Assembly (NCBI RefSeq): GCF_000820225.1
Contig: NZ_CDDK01000041.1
Span: 90,312 to 137,183, forward strand
Direction of reading: 5' to 3'
Length of the DNA stretch: 46,872 nucleotides
DNA from: Aeromonas veronii bv. veronii
GTDB taxonomy: Bacteria > Pseudomonadota > Gammaproteobacteria > Enterobacterales > Aeromonadaceae
Both the position numbers and the translations under genes were made by a program. Below, piece by piece: positions 37,395-45,758 of this stretch (positions are counted from its first letter, which is position 1; each line of letters opens with the position of its first letter). The notes beneath the pieces were generated by a model that ran no database searches, was not told where the DNA came from, and saw nothing but the letters and a program-made list of their open reading frames with translations.

Positions 37395-38790
37395 CCCCTC
37401 CCGTTCACCCGAACAGACACCTTGCCCGGTACGCCACCGGGCAATCACAGCCCCGAACCGCATTGCCATCCACGCCGCCTCGCCCCTCAGTTACCGCCAG
37501 CTCGATGCCCGCCTCAACAGCCTGTGCCAACAGCTGGAACAAGCCGGAGTGCGTCGTGGCGCTCATCTGGCGGCGGTGGTGCGCGGTGCGCTGGAAGATG
37601 TGCTGCTGGCGTGGGCCTGCGTGCGCAGCGGCGTGGTGTTCTGCCCGCTCAACCCCGCCTTCCCCCTCGAAAAGCAGCGCGAGCTGGCGGTACAACTCGA
37701 TGCCGATGCCTTCTGGTCGGCAGGGGAGATCCCGGCAGACAACTGGCAGCCCCTGCAGCTCGACTTCACGCGCAAACTGCCAGCAAGCGAGGAAACGTGG
37801 CCGCTGGAATCGACCCAACTCAACAATATGATCCTCACCTCCGGCTCCAGCGGTACGCCGAAAGCGGTGGTGCACCGGCTCTGCAACCACCTGGCCTCGG
37901 CGCGCGGCTCTGCCACCCTCATTCCCCTCGATGAGAAGTCCGGCTGGCTGCTCTCCCTGCCACTGTTCCATGTGGGCGGCTACGCCATCCTGTTTCGGGT
38001 CTTTCTGGCGGGCGCCACGCTGGTGCTGGATCAACGTGAACGCTCCCTCAAGGAGCGGCTGGAGTGCCAGCCCATCACTCACCTCTCGTTGGTACCAACC
38101 CAGCTCTGGCGCCTGCTGGCTGAGGGTTTTGATCCCGCCCGTACCCGCCTGCGCGAGCTGCTGCTCGGTGGCGCAGCCATCCCGCAACCGCTGGTGAAGC
38201 GCCTCTGCGCCATGGGGCTCGAACCCAAGGTGAGTTATGGTCTCTCCGAGATGGGGAGCCAGGTCTGCACCGCTATCCCCGGCGATGCAGGCATAGTTGG
38301 CAAACCGCTACCGGGACGGGAAGTGTGCATCAGGGAGCAGGAGATCTGCGTGCGCGGCGCCACCCTGTTTGCCGGTTACTACCGAGATGGCGAGCAGGAA
38401 CTTCCCCTCGATGACGAAGGCTGGTTTCATACCCGCGACAAGGGGAGGTTCACTGCGGCAGGGGAGCTGCTGGTAGAGGGACGGCTCGATAACCTCTTTA
38501 TCTCGGGTGGCGAAAACATCCAGCCCGAAACCATCGAGCAACGACTGGTAGATCATCCCGCTGTCGCCCAGGCGCTGGTGGTGCCGGTGCCGAGCGACGA
38601 GTGGGGGCAACGCCCCGCCGCCTTTATCGACTGGCACGGCGAGCCGGTGCCCTACCCCGAACTGGCCACCTGGATCCGCAGCACCCTGCCCGGCTTTATG
38701 GTGCCCGACCACTGGCTCCCCTGGCCCGATCTTGGCGGCAATCTCAAGCCACAGCGGAAACAATTTCAGAATATCATTAGGTCGCAATAA
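37387..38790 (+). CDS. menE: o-Succinylbenzoate-CoA ligase
   Basis: MenE activates o-succinylbenzoate with ATP and CoA. The 467-residue protein is an ANL-family adenylating enzyme with the P-loop TSGSSGTPKAVVH, the SYGLSEMGSQ motif, and the hinge and C-terminal core from ELLVEGRLDNLFISGGENI. The start is a GTG at 37387 that overlaps the menC stop. It is the last gene of the men operon. The stop falls within GTCGCA/TGCGAC inverted arms (38781-38803) that lack a T tract, so the transcript end is unclear. Confidence 0.94.
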   Translation: MIDPSRSPEQTPCPVRHRAITAPNRIAIHAASPLSYRQLDARLNSLCQQLEQAGVRRGAHLAAVVRGALEDVLLAWACVRSGVVFCPLNPAFPLEKQRELAVQLDADAFWSAGEIPADNWQPLQLDFTRKLPASEETWPLESTQLNNMILTSGSSGTPKAVVHRLCNHLASARGSATLIPLDEKSGWLLSLPLFHVGGYAILFRVFLAGATLVLDQRERSLKERLECQPITHLSLVPTQLWRLLAEGFDPARTRLRELLLGGAAIPQPLVKRLCAMGLEPKVSYGLSEMGSQVCTAIPGDAGIVGKPLPGREVCIREQEICVRGATLFAGYYRDGEQELPLDDEGWFHTRDKGRFTAAGELLVEGRLDNLFISGGENIQPETIEQRLVDHPAVAQALVVPVPSDEWGQRPAAFIDWHGEPVPYPELATWIRSTLPGFMVPDHWLPWPDLGGNLKPQRKQFQNIIRSQ

Positions 38791-38999
38791 TTATTCATGC
38801 GACAAAAAATGACGTCATGGAGCCATCCAAATACACATATGGCTCAAAATAAAATGCTGGTGGTATCAAAATCCTCCTCCTCAGTCTGAATAAGTGAGAA
38901 CGATTACATAAACGGCCTTTTTTTGCACATTTTTTGAACCAAATTAATTGGCTGTAGTACCATACCCTCCACCATGCATTTAGTAGGAAAGCTAACCAT

Positions 39000-39098
39000 A
39001 TGATAATAAAAGAAATTGACGATTTATCATTATTTGAACAAAGACTGCGTGGTGGTAAAATGCTCTCCTTGGCAGTAAGACGAGTCACACATGAGTAA
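39000..39098 (+). CDS. Candidate 32-residue leader ORF overlapping the membrane regulator
   Basis: ATG at 39000 opens 32 codons beginning MIIKEIDDLSLFEQRLRGG and ending VTHE before the TAA at 39096-39098. AGGAAAG lies 8 nt upstream, a better site than anything in front of the regulator. The last codons overlap the regulator start (ATGAGTAA), the geometry of translational coupling. The peptide is charged, has no signal sequence and matches nothing I know. It may be a regulatory leader rather than a functional peptide. The surrounding 38791-38999 spacer is AT-rich and shows no other gene. Confidence 0.4.
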   Translation: MIIKEIDDLSLFEQRLRGGKMLSLAVRRVTHE

Positions 39099-40326
39099 CA
39101 GAATTTATAAAATTGCAGAGGATATCTTTTTCTCCGCTGCAATATTCCGAATCTCGAAAGGGGACAAGGACATCAAGCTCAGCAACAAGGAAGCCGAGCT
39201 ACTCGAAATGCTGTGTGATGAGGCAGGCACTGTCATTCCAAGAAGCAAACTGCAGGATGCCTTGTGGCCAAATCAGGACAATACCGATACCAATTTGAAC
39301 CGGCAGATACTCTCGTTGAGAAGAAAGCTGGAATCCTTCGGCTTGATGGATGCGATCGATACCATTCCACGGGTTGGCTATATGTTTTGTGCTCCGATTG
39401 AGCTCGCTGGGGAAAGTGAAGAGCCAGCACCAGCGGAAGAAATTCATGCGCCGACGCCTTCCCCTGCACCTCAAGCCAGGCGGCAATATACTCGCCGCAA
39501 ATATGACCGATATTTCAGCCCAAAGCGTATTTTGCTGTTTGCATTGCTGCTGGTCTCGCTGACTTCACTAGCCCTCGTCATTTATAACTATGCGACAGCA
39601 AATACACTACGCACTATCAATTTAGGTCAGATTTCTCTCTATATGACCAGCGAGACAGAAAAAGCACTGAATGTGAAAATAGATTCACTGACGCCCTTGA
39701 TAAAACCTGTTTCACGTAAAGCTGATGAGCAGATTTCAATTCTGGTTGGAAAAGAAGCCATCAGCTATTTTTCCATCAACAATAGTAGCAGAAAATTATC
39801 CGAAAATATCTTCCTGTTGCGTAGTGGTCACCCTGTGGCCGAAGAAGTTCAATGCGTTATCACAACCATGAACCAGCAGGGAAATAATGTTTCCAACAAC
39901 TATTACAATAATCAAGAAACCACAGTCAGATATCACAGAGATTGTCAGGCACCAGACAACTGGGTAGAAATGACCAGAAAGAGCAAATATATTGTGACCA
40001 TGAACAGAGAAATAGTAGTGGCCACCGTGATAGCCACTGACAATCAGGGAAAGACGCTGTTCAATCTGGATTCTGTTGGGGATCTGGAGCGGGATAATGG
40101 CGATATTTCGGTCGAGATAAAAAATACCATTGTCAATTTCATTGACCAGCAGGCGCTGACCAATAACGCTCTGGTCGCCACTCTGGTCGCGGCGCTAACA
40201 CCCCCCAAACAAAAAGCCAAGTTCATTCAATTGCCCGGAGGTATTTACCTTTCCAGTTATCTAGGTGGCGTCATCACCTGGCCCAGCCATGGCAATACAA
40301 AAGTCATCCAGCGCAATGACTTCTGA
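39091..40326 (+). CDS. ToxR/CadC-type membrane-bound transcriptional regulator
   Basis: In this 411-residue protein, residues 1-100 are an OmpR-type winged helix (LSNKEAELLEMLCDEAGTVI, then NLNRQILSLRRKLE and IPRVGYMF). A proline-rich linker follows. One membrane helix lies at about 146-167 (RILLFALLLVSLTSLALVIY). The last ~240 residues are periplasmic and contain two cysteines, Cys255 and Cys285, which could form a disulfide as in ToxR. There is no good ribosome site; translation may be coupled to the 32-codon ORF that overlaps its start. It ends 2 nt from the fimbrial operon's last gene and is its likely regulator (inference). Confidence 0.85.
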   Translation: MSNRIYKIAEDIFFSAAIFRISKGDKDIKLSNKEAELLEMLCDEAGTVIPRSKLQDALWPNQDNTDTNLNRQILSLRRKLESFGLMDAIDTIPRVGYMFCAPIELAGESEEPAPAEEIHAPTPSPAPQARRQYTRRKYDRYFSPKRILLFALLLVSLTSLALVIYNYATANTLRTINLGQISLYMTSETEKALNVKIDSLTPLIKPVSRKADEQISILVGKEAISYFSINNSSRKLSENIFLLRSGHPVAEEVQCVITTMNQQGNNVSNNYYNNQETTVRYHRDCQAPDNWVEMTRKSKYIVTMNREIVVATVIATDNQGKTLFNLDSVGDLERDNGDISVEIKNTIVNFIDQQALTNNALVATLVAALTPPKQKAKFIQLPGGIYLSSYLGGVITWPSHGNTKVIQRNDF

Positions 40327-40328
40327 GT

Positions 40329-40880
40329 TTATTCATAAGCAACGATGAAATTGGCGACGGCAGAATAGTCGCCAGGCTGGATGTTCTTGGCAGTCAATGC
40401 CGCCGGATGTCCTTCAACCCTGGCAAAAAATTGAAGCTCATTATCTGCCGCACCACCTAGCAGATAGCCGCGGGAGGCACTACCCAAATTCAGAGGTGAT
40501 TGAGCCACGTCATACAGGCGGATGCCTGCCCCCTTGGCAATCCCAGCCGTGAATGCCAATCCGCCGCTTAGTTCGGTATCCTGCGAGCCAGTAAAGGTCA
40601 CCTTGGCCATGCGGAAAATACCCGGCTTGCAATTGGTCAGACGAATGGAAAACGGCACTAGCTCCGCGACTCCGTTGGCATAGAGTTCCTTCACATCAAC
40701 TACCCCCATCTCGACCTCCTGATCAAGGGATTCAGGGGAAACCACACAGGGCTGATCGATGATCCTGCCATGGAGATGGACCGTATTGCCAAGCAATTCC
40801 AGATCATTGCTGGCACGGGGGGCTGCCGTTACCCCCAACAACGGGTACAGCACCAAGCCTATCCACAATGTCCGTAGCAT
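40329..40880 (-). CDS. Type 1-like fimbrial subunit (minor pilin)
   Basis: This 183-residue secreted pilin has a signal peptide MLRTLWIGLVLYPLLGVTAA. The pilin domain has the Cys pair in IIDQPCVVSPESLDQEVEMG and IRLTNCKPG, and the C terminus ends with the usual Tyr-Glu (IVAYE). It resembles the 180-residue major pilin of this operon in INAPCSVAPESVDQVVEMG. GAGGAGA lies 7 nt before the ATG at 40880; the frame continues upstream into the adhesin gene and should not be used. Last gene of the operon, 11 bp after the adhesin. It may be an adaptor or terminator subunit. Confidence 0.85.
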   Translation of the reverse strand: MLRTLWIGLVLYPLLGVTAAPRASNDLELLGNTVHLHGRIIDQPCVVSPESLDQEVEMGVVDVKELYANGVAELVPFSIRLTNCKPGIFRMAKVTFTGSQDTELSGGLAFTAGIAKGAGIRLYDVAQSPLNLGSASRGYLLGGAADNELQFFARVEGHPAALTAKNIQPGDYSAVANFIVAYE

Positions 40881-40891
40881 AAAACATCTCC

Positions 40892-41920
40892 TCATTGGAA
40901 CTCGGCAACGATGGTGGCTGTCGCATAGAAATCGCCCGCCGGAATATCTGCACCTGTCGGGGTTACCGGTGCAGCGATAAAGCCCCAATCACCGATATTT
41001 CCCTGCATGGAAACCGGATAGAAGGTATTCAATTTCAGCTGAGAACCATCCAGCTGTTTGAATTTTATCCCTAAATCGGAAATAACATTTCCACCTTGAT
41101 AGCCATCCCGAGTTGTCCGCAGATAGTCTTGACTGAAAGTGGTTGGTTTTCCAGAAATGCCAAGATTGATCTTCAAAGCATCCCCTTCGAAAACACCACC
41201 ACGGCATTGAAATGTCAGAGGGACCGTCTTTTCAAAGTTATTTCCATCCAATCCCGAGCCCGGCAAATCACCAAACTCTACTTCAATAGTCTGCCCACCA
41301 TTGATCACGCACTCTTCTGGTACATATAAAATTGCAGATGTAATCGTAATTCTAGACATTGGCAAACTATTAAAGTCTGTAGTTGTAGCCCCTAGACGAC
41401 CATACATCTCTACAACTTGACGATCTGATATTTGCACGCCATTAATTATTTGTTTTTTCACGCGAAAAGTTACCTTTCCACGGCTACCGCTTTCGAAATT
41501 ATTTATTCTTGTCTCTTTCCCTTTAGTACAAGAGTAATTTGGATAATCGTTACTTTCATTCGGAAATGGGGCTGTAACAAATTTTTTCTTCCAACCAGCT
41601 ATCCAAATTTCGACTTTCATATCCAAAAAGTCATTTAGTTTTACAAAACCATCACCAACTTGAGGCAAGCCATCCGTCATTGTTGCTTTATAGTACACTG
41701 GAGATTGTGGAATGCTTCTATCTGGGCAGGTAACGATACCTGAGTATTGCCCTCCCAAATTCCACTCAAATGCCTTGGTAGTAAAACCAGGCCTGTTTTG
41801 AATGTCAGCCTTGTCCAACGATATATAGTAATCATGGGTTGGGTTAGGCGTCACATAGCCATTTGCCAATGCCGTTCCTGCCAACAGCATAAGACTTGAA
41901 CAGAAGATGGAACGTAGCAT
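40892..41920 (-). CDS. Two-domain fimbrial tip adhesin candidate
   Basis: This 342-residue secreted protein has a signal peptide MLRSIFCSSLMLLAGTALA. The N-terminal ~170 residues are unlike pilins and carry one Cys pair (IVTCPDRS and NYSCTKGKE). The C-terminal part is a pilin domain with a second pair (PEECVINGG and LTFQCRGG), ending in IVAEFQ. That two-domain plan is the one of FimH/MrkD-type tip adhesins. The N-terminal domain is AT-richer and seems fast-evolving. Its ligand cannot be predicted. It follows the chaperone by 5 bp. Confidence 0.8.
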   Translation of the reverse strand: MLRSIFCSSLMLLAGTALANGYVTPNPTHDYYISLDKADIQNRPGFTTKAFEWNLGGQYSGIVTCPDRSIPQSPVYYKATMTDGLPQVGDGFVKLNDFLDMKVEIWIAGWKKKFVTAPFPNESNDYPNYSCTKGKETRINNFESGSRGKVTFRVKKQIINGVQISDRQVVEMYGRLGATTTDFNSLPMSRITITSAILYVPEECVINGGQTIEVEFGDLPGSGLDGNNFEKTVPLTFQCRGGVFEGDALKINLGISGKPTTFSQDYLRTTRDGYQGGNVISDLGIKFKQLDGSQLKLNTFYPVSMQGNIGDWGFIAAPVTPTGADIPAGDFYATATIVAEFQ

Positions 41921-41925
41921 AAGGC

Positions 41926-42657
41926 TTACTCGCTCTTCACGGCTTTACAGGCATTGCCTGCGCACTGGTATTTGATATCCATATATCCGCCGTAGTCATT
42001 GACATAGCTGATCACAAATTCGTTGCCCAGGGTTTCCGGGATAGTGACCGTCAGCTCTGACTTGGGAGAAACCATAAAGGCGGAGAAACCCTTGATAGTG
42101 GTCCGCTCCTTGCCCTGCGGATGACCTAGGCCCACGTAGGTGATGTAGTAAGGGGTCGGGTTGTTGACCTTGAGGGCTTTGCCCTGCTTGGTGATCAGCA
42201 CCTGATCCTGCCAGACTGCCCCACGCTCGGGCAGAATGGCCTCGGGGCGGTAGAACAGCTTGATCTTGGACTGCACGGCAATCTGCATCACGTTGCTCTT
42301 CTCGCTCTTGGGCGGGATCTCGCGCAGGTTGAAGTAGTAGATGGACTCACGATCCTTGGGCAAGCTTTCGATGGCCGGCACACTGGCGATGCGCACGATG
42401 GACTTCTGGTTGGCATCCACACGCTGTACCGGCGGCAGCACCACGAAGGGAGAAGAGATCTTCTGGCCTTGGGCATCTTCAATCCAGGCCTGCGCCAGGT
42501 AAGGCAGCTTCTGGTTCTCGTTCTTGATGTTGAGGCTGATGGACTTGGCGCCGCCCGGATAAACGGCACGAGTACGATCCAGCACAATGGCGGCACTGAC
42601 GTTGAGTGAGGTCATGCCAAGCGCAGCCAGACAGATATAAGAGAGCAGCTTTTTCAT
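41926..42657 (-). CDS. Periplasmic pilus chaperone (PapD/FimC family)
   Basis: This 243-residue chaperone donates a strand to fold pilin subunits. After the signal peptide (MKKLLSYICLAALGMTSLNVSA), the first Ig domain shows the conserved Arg in LDRTRAVYPGG, PYLAQAWIEDAQG and FVVLPPVQRVDANQ. The subunit-binding Lys is in QSKIKLFYRPEA. The second domain includes LKVNNPTPYYITYVGL. Length is typical of short-loop FGS chaperones. It lies 10 bp after the usher and 5 bp before the adhesin. Confidence 0.93.
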   Translation of the reverse strand: MKKLLSYICLAALGMTSLNVSAAIVLDRTRAVYPGGAKSISLNIKNENQKLPYLAQAWIEDAQGQKISSPFVVLPPVQRVDANQKSIVRIASVPAIESLPKDRESIYYFNLREIPPKSEKSNVMQIAVQSKIKLFYRPEAILPERGAVWQDQVLITKQGKALKVNNPTPYYITYVGLGHPQGKERTTIKGFSAFMVSPKSELTVTIPETLGNEFVISYVNDYGGYMDIKYQCAGNACKAVKSE

Positions 42658-42667
42658 CGGTATCCCA

Positions 42668-45202
42668 TTACTTGCAAGTGAGAGTCTTCATCGACAGATC
42701 GGTTACTTGTTGCGGCGCCACTATCTTGCACTGGCGGGCCCCGCCCCAGGAGAGTTCAAACGCTTCATTCGGTTTCACCCCGGTCAGATAGACCAGGCCA
42801 TCTTCATCCACCACCGAGAGCACACGGCCGGAATCCTTGACGACGGTGGCACCAAACGGCGGCACTGAGCCATCGGGTAGTCTGACATTGGCCAGCAGCT
42901 TGAACCCTTCCGCAATTTCGAAAGCATTATACCCAATTGCGCCCTCGGTCAGGGTCCCCTGCTTGATGGCATTCATCGCATCGATGTCGTCGCTCAGCTG
43001 ATCCACATCGACCCGGGTGTCGCTCTTGCGATAGTCGGTCATGTCGCTGATCACCGCGACGCCAAAGCGGTTGGTCACGGCGCGGCCATTGTTGAAAGAG
43101 ACGCCGGAGGTATTATCGGTATCCACCATCATGCGGGTACCGCCACGACGAGTCGCCTGGTGCAGGGCTGCACCGTGCTGGGTCGCCGTCAGACCGCCAC
43201 GCAGGCTGGCCCCGACCGAGGTGTATTCGCTCTGCACGCTGTAGGCATTGAGGCTGACCGCACCGATGTCGCTGTTGTGGTTGTAGTAACCCCGCGCCAC
43301 GGCGTGACCATTGCTCTGCACGCCCGCTCCCAGCTGATAGGTATCATCCGGTCGACTGTAGTCTTGATAGGTGGCCAGGTGAGTCACCTTGCCGTTGGAG
43401 GACTGCACGCTGTATCCCGCGCTCTTTCTGTCCCCTATTGGCACACTGAGGGTCAACATGACGCTCTTGTCATCTTCGTAGTTCTCGGTCTTGGTCTTGT
43501 AGGCCGACACATAGACGGAAACATCCTTGAAGCTGCCGATGTTCACGTTCTTGTTGATAGTGAGGCCGTAGCGATCCTCGGCATCGTGTTCCCAGTAGGT
43601 TCTGTGGGTGTAGTCCAGATAAACAGTCAGCGCCTTGGCTGCATCCTCCGCCCAGAAGGTCTTGTTGGCGGTGATGGTGTAGAGCTCCTTGTCACCCCAG
43701 GTATTGTAATCATCGCTCGAGGTCGTAGTGTTGTTTTCCAACCGATCCTTGTTATTGAGAAACTGCGACATGGTCATGAAGTCATGTTGGGAGAAGCGAT
43801 AACCCGCGAAGGTGATCGAGCTGTTGTATTCATCAAATTGCTTGGCGTAGTTCACCCGTACCGACTGGCCAATCTTGGTCGACAGGCCCGGCAACTTGGC
43901 GATGGACTGGGTCAGGTCGGCGGAAATAGCGCCGAAGGCATAGAGATCACGACCGATACCCAATCCCATGGAGTTGTATTCACCCGCAATCAGGCTGCCG
44001 CCGTACAGCGACCAGGAGTTCGCCACCCCCCAGGAGAAATCACCGGTCACAAAGGCAGGGCCGTGCACATCGTGCACCGAATCCGTCTGTTCGGAAGGCG
44101 CACCAACCGCCAGGTTGTATCGGACATAGCCAGGGCGAGTCAGGTAGGGAACGGTTGCCGTGTCTACCTGGAACGAATTGACACTGCCATCTTGCTCCTC
44201 TACCCGCACATCAAGGCGGCCGCGCACCGAGCTGTCCAGACCCTGGATGCGAAACGGGCCCGCCGGCACGTTGGTTTCATAGATGATCCGGCCGGACTGG
44301 GAGATAGTGACCTTGGCGTTGGTCTTGGCAATACCGCTCACTTCCGGCGCATAACCCTGCAGGCTAGGTGGCAGCATGCGCTCGTCATTGGCCAGGTTGA
44401 CGCCGGTATAGCGGAAACCATCGATCAACTGGGAGTTGAGCTGCTGCTCACCCACTGTCAGCTTGGCGGCCATGTTCGGCAACGGACGATAGGCATAGAT
44501 ACGGTTCAACTCGGTCGATGTCCGCTCATTGTCGCCCCAGTAAGAGCTGGCCTGATAGTCACCCCGCAGACGCCAGGCGCCGTAGTTGAACCCCAGCGTA
44601 CCATAGCTGCTGATGTTGTGATTGGAGTAACCATCGCCTTCGTTGACTTGGGCGTTAATGTTGTAATCAAGCATCATCCCCGGGATCCCTTCATCCCATT
44701 GCTCGGGCGGAATCCAGTTGGGATCGCTGTACTTCATCCACGCCTGAGGGATGGCAATGCGCAGCAAGCCGTTACCGATATCGTTCGAGACCACTACGCC
44801 GTCCAGCGCCAACAGGTTGGCACACTGGCCATCGTGCCAGGTATCGATCTTGGCGATGGCCTCGTCGGTCAGCGCCAGCTTGGGGATCACGTCTTGCGGC
44901 AGGCAGGCTACCCCACCCTTTCCCTTGCCAGTATCGCTCTCGTAGAAAGGGATTTTCTGCAGGGGCAGCTTGTTCTTGTTGACCTCGATCTCGAGGTAGT
45001 AGTCGCCGGGCAGGATGTAGCCTTCGTCGGCAAACTGGGAGAGGTCGATCTTGGTCCGCTCATCCAGATCGAGCGCATCAATATTAAACTCCGTTTCTGC
45101 CCATGCGTGATTTGCCACCGCCATCAGGCCGGACACGCATAGCATAAAAGCCATTTTTGAATAATGTTTTTTTCTCACAGAGTCTGATGTTGAAACGCTC
45201 AT
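42668..45202 (-). CDS. Outer-membrane fimbrial usher (FimD/PapC family)
   Basis: This 844-residue usher forms the secretion pore for pilus subunits. The N-terminal domain after the signal peptide (FNIDALDLDERTKIDLSQF) binds chaperone-subunit pairs. The barrel and plug follow (LRGDYQASSYWGDNE, LPPSLQGYAPEVSGIAKTNA, GPFRIQGLDSSVRGRLDVRV). The C-terminal domains end with a Cys pair (CKIVAPQQ and MKTLTCK). Length is normal. The usher comes before the chaperone, the reverse of the enterobacterial fim order. The ribosome site is weak, perhaps to keep this protein low. Confidence 0.95.
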   Translation of the reverse strand: MSVSTSDSVRKKHYSKMAFMLCVSGLMAVANHAWAETEFNIDALDLDERTKIDLSQFADEGYILPGDYYLEIEVNKNKLPLQKIPFYESDTGKGKGGVACLPQDVIPKLALTDEAIAKIDTWHDGQCANLLALDGVVVSNDIGNGLLRIAIPQAWMKYSDPNWIPPEQWDEGIPGMMLDYNINAQVNEGDGYSNHNISSYGTLGFNYGAWRLRGDYQASSYWGDNERTSTELNRIYAYRPLPNMAAKLTVGEQQLNSQLIDGFRYTGVNLANDERMLPPSLQGYAPEVSGIAKTNAKVTISQSGRIIYETNVPAGPFRIQGLDSSVRGRLDVRVEEQDGSVNSFQVDTATVPYLTRPGYVRYNLAVGAPSEQTDSVHDVHGPAFVTGDFSWGVANSWSLYGGSLIAGEYNSMGLGIGRDLYAFGAISADLTQSIAKLPGLSTKIGQSVRVNYAKQFDEYNSSITFAGYRFSQHDFMTMSQFLNNKDRLENNTTTSSDDYNTWGDKELYTITANKTFWAEDAAKALTVYLDYTHRTYWEHDAEDRYGLTINKNVNIGSFKDVSVYVSAYKTKTENYEDDKSVMLTLSVPIGDRKSAGYSVQSSNGKVTHLATYQDYSRPDDTYQLGAGVQSNGHAVARGYYNHNSDIGAVSLNAYSVQSEYTSVGASLRGGLTATQHGAALHQATRRGGTRMMVDTDNTSGVSFNNGRAVTNRFGVAVISDMTDYRKSDTRVDVDQLSDDIDAMNAIKQGTLTEGAIGYNAFEIAEGFKLLANVRLPDGSVPPFGATVVKDSGRVLSVVDEDGLVYLTGVKPNEAFELSWGGARQCKIVAPQQVTDLSMKTLTCK

Positions 45203-45269
45203 ATTTTCACTCTAGGAATTGCATAAAGGTCTCACGTAATGAGGTATCTACACTAAGCAATTGGTTTGC

Positions 45270-45671
45270 TTACATATAATTGAGTTCTAACAGCGTCGTA
45301 CTGTCCGGAAAAAACAGCTGACTGCTGATGAGCCCCAAATTGAATTCCAGATCACTGTTGACGATATCCGAGACAATAAAGCGCTCACCGGATACCTTGT
45401 GATATTGGCCGTTATTGAGAATGCCCAGCTCATCGCTCATGGCACCACGCACGGACATGGAAATAAAAGGCAGTGATGCCACCGTCGCCCCGTCAACCTG
45501 ACAACCGCTGATTTTCAACGTGCCCGGTTGCTGAGCCTGCAGTGGAATGCTGCGCAGCACCTCCAGCGTACAACCCGATTCGGCTAGTCCATCCGTGAGT
45601 TCGTTGGCGTGGACTGATCCCGCCATCATCACCAGCTGCAGCACCATGGCCGCCATCATTGAAGTTTTCAT
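45270..45671 (-). CDS. Small secreted fimbrial-operon protein with one Cys pair
   Basis: This 133-residue precursor has a signal peptide (cleavage likely after GSVHA) and about 110 mature residues. Two cysteines (SGCTLEVL and ISGCQVDG) are only 22 residues apart, closer than in the pilins of this operon. The end FPDSTTLLELNYM lacks the usual pilin Tyr-penultimate ending but has alternating hydrophobic residues that could act as a donor strand. It lies between the major pilin and the usher, where a periplasmic anchor or initiator subunit would be expected. I do not recognise the family. The ribosome site is weak. Confidence 0.6.
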   Translation of the reverse strand: MKTSMMAAMVLQLVMMAGSVHANELTDGLAESGCTLEVLRSIPLQAQQPGTLKISGCQVDGATVASLPFISMSVRGAMSDELGILNNGQYHKVSGERFIVSDIVNSDLEFNLGLISSQLFFPDSTTLLELNYM

Positions 45672-45700
45672 GATTAGGGTTCGATGTGAGGAAACAGAAT

Positions 45701-45744
45701 GTGTGAAGTTGTGGTGGCTCGCACCACCACAACCCTTGTCACAC
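45701..45744 (-). other. Intercistronic hairpin after the major pilin gene
   Basis: A perfect 10-bp stem, GTTGTGGTGG (45708-45717) with CCACCACAAC (45724-45733), is extended by a 6-bp outer stem (45701-45706 with 45739-45744) past an internal loop. It begins 15 nt after the major pilin stop on the minus strand and has no T tract. The likely role is to protect the pilin message or limit read-through to the rest of the operon (inference). Confidence 0.6.
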
Positions 45745-45758
45745 GTTAAGGCACTCTA

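Noticed and set aside
38781..38803. GTCGCA/TGCGAC inverted arms at the menE stop as a terminator
   Set aside because: On the plus strand the arms are followed by As rather than Ts, so it does not fit an intrinsic terminator for menE.
38795..39142. 115-codon minus-strand frame after menE
   Set aside because: It has an AT-rich, aromatic and basic composition without a family, no ribosome site, and overlaps the start of the membrane regulator and the 32-codon ORF.
43160..45142. 660-codon plus-strand open frame across the usher
   Set aside because: It is antisense to a clear usher gene, with no recognisable motif or start signal.
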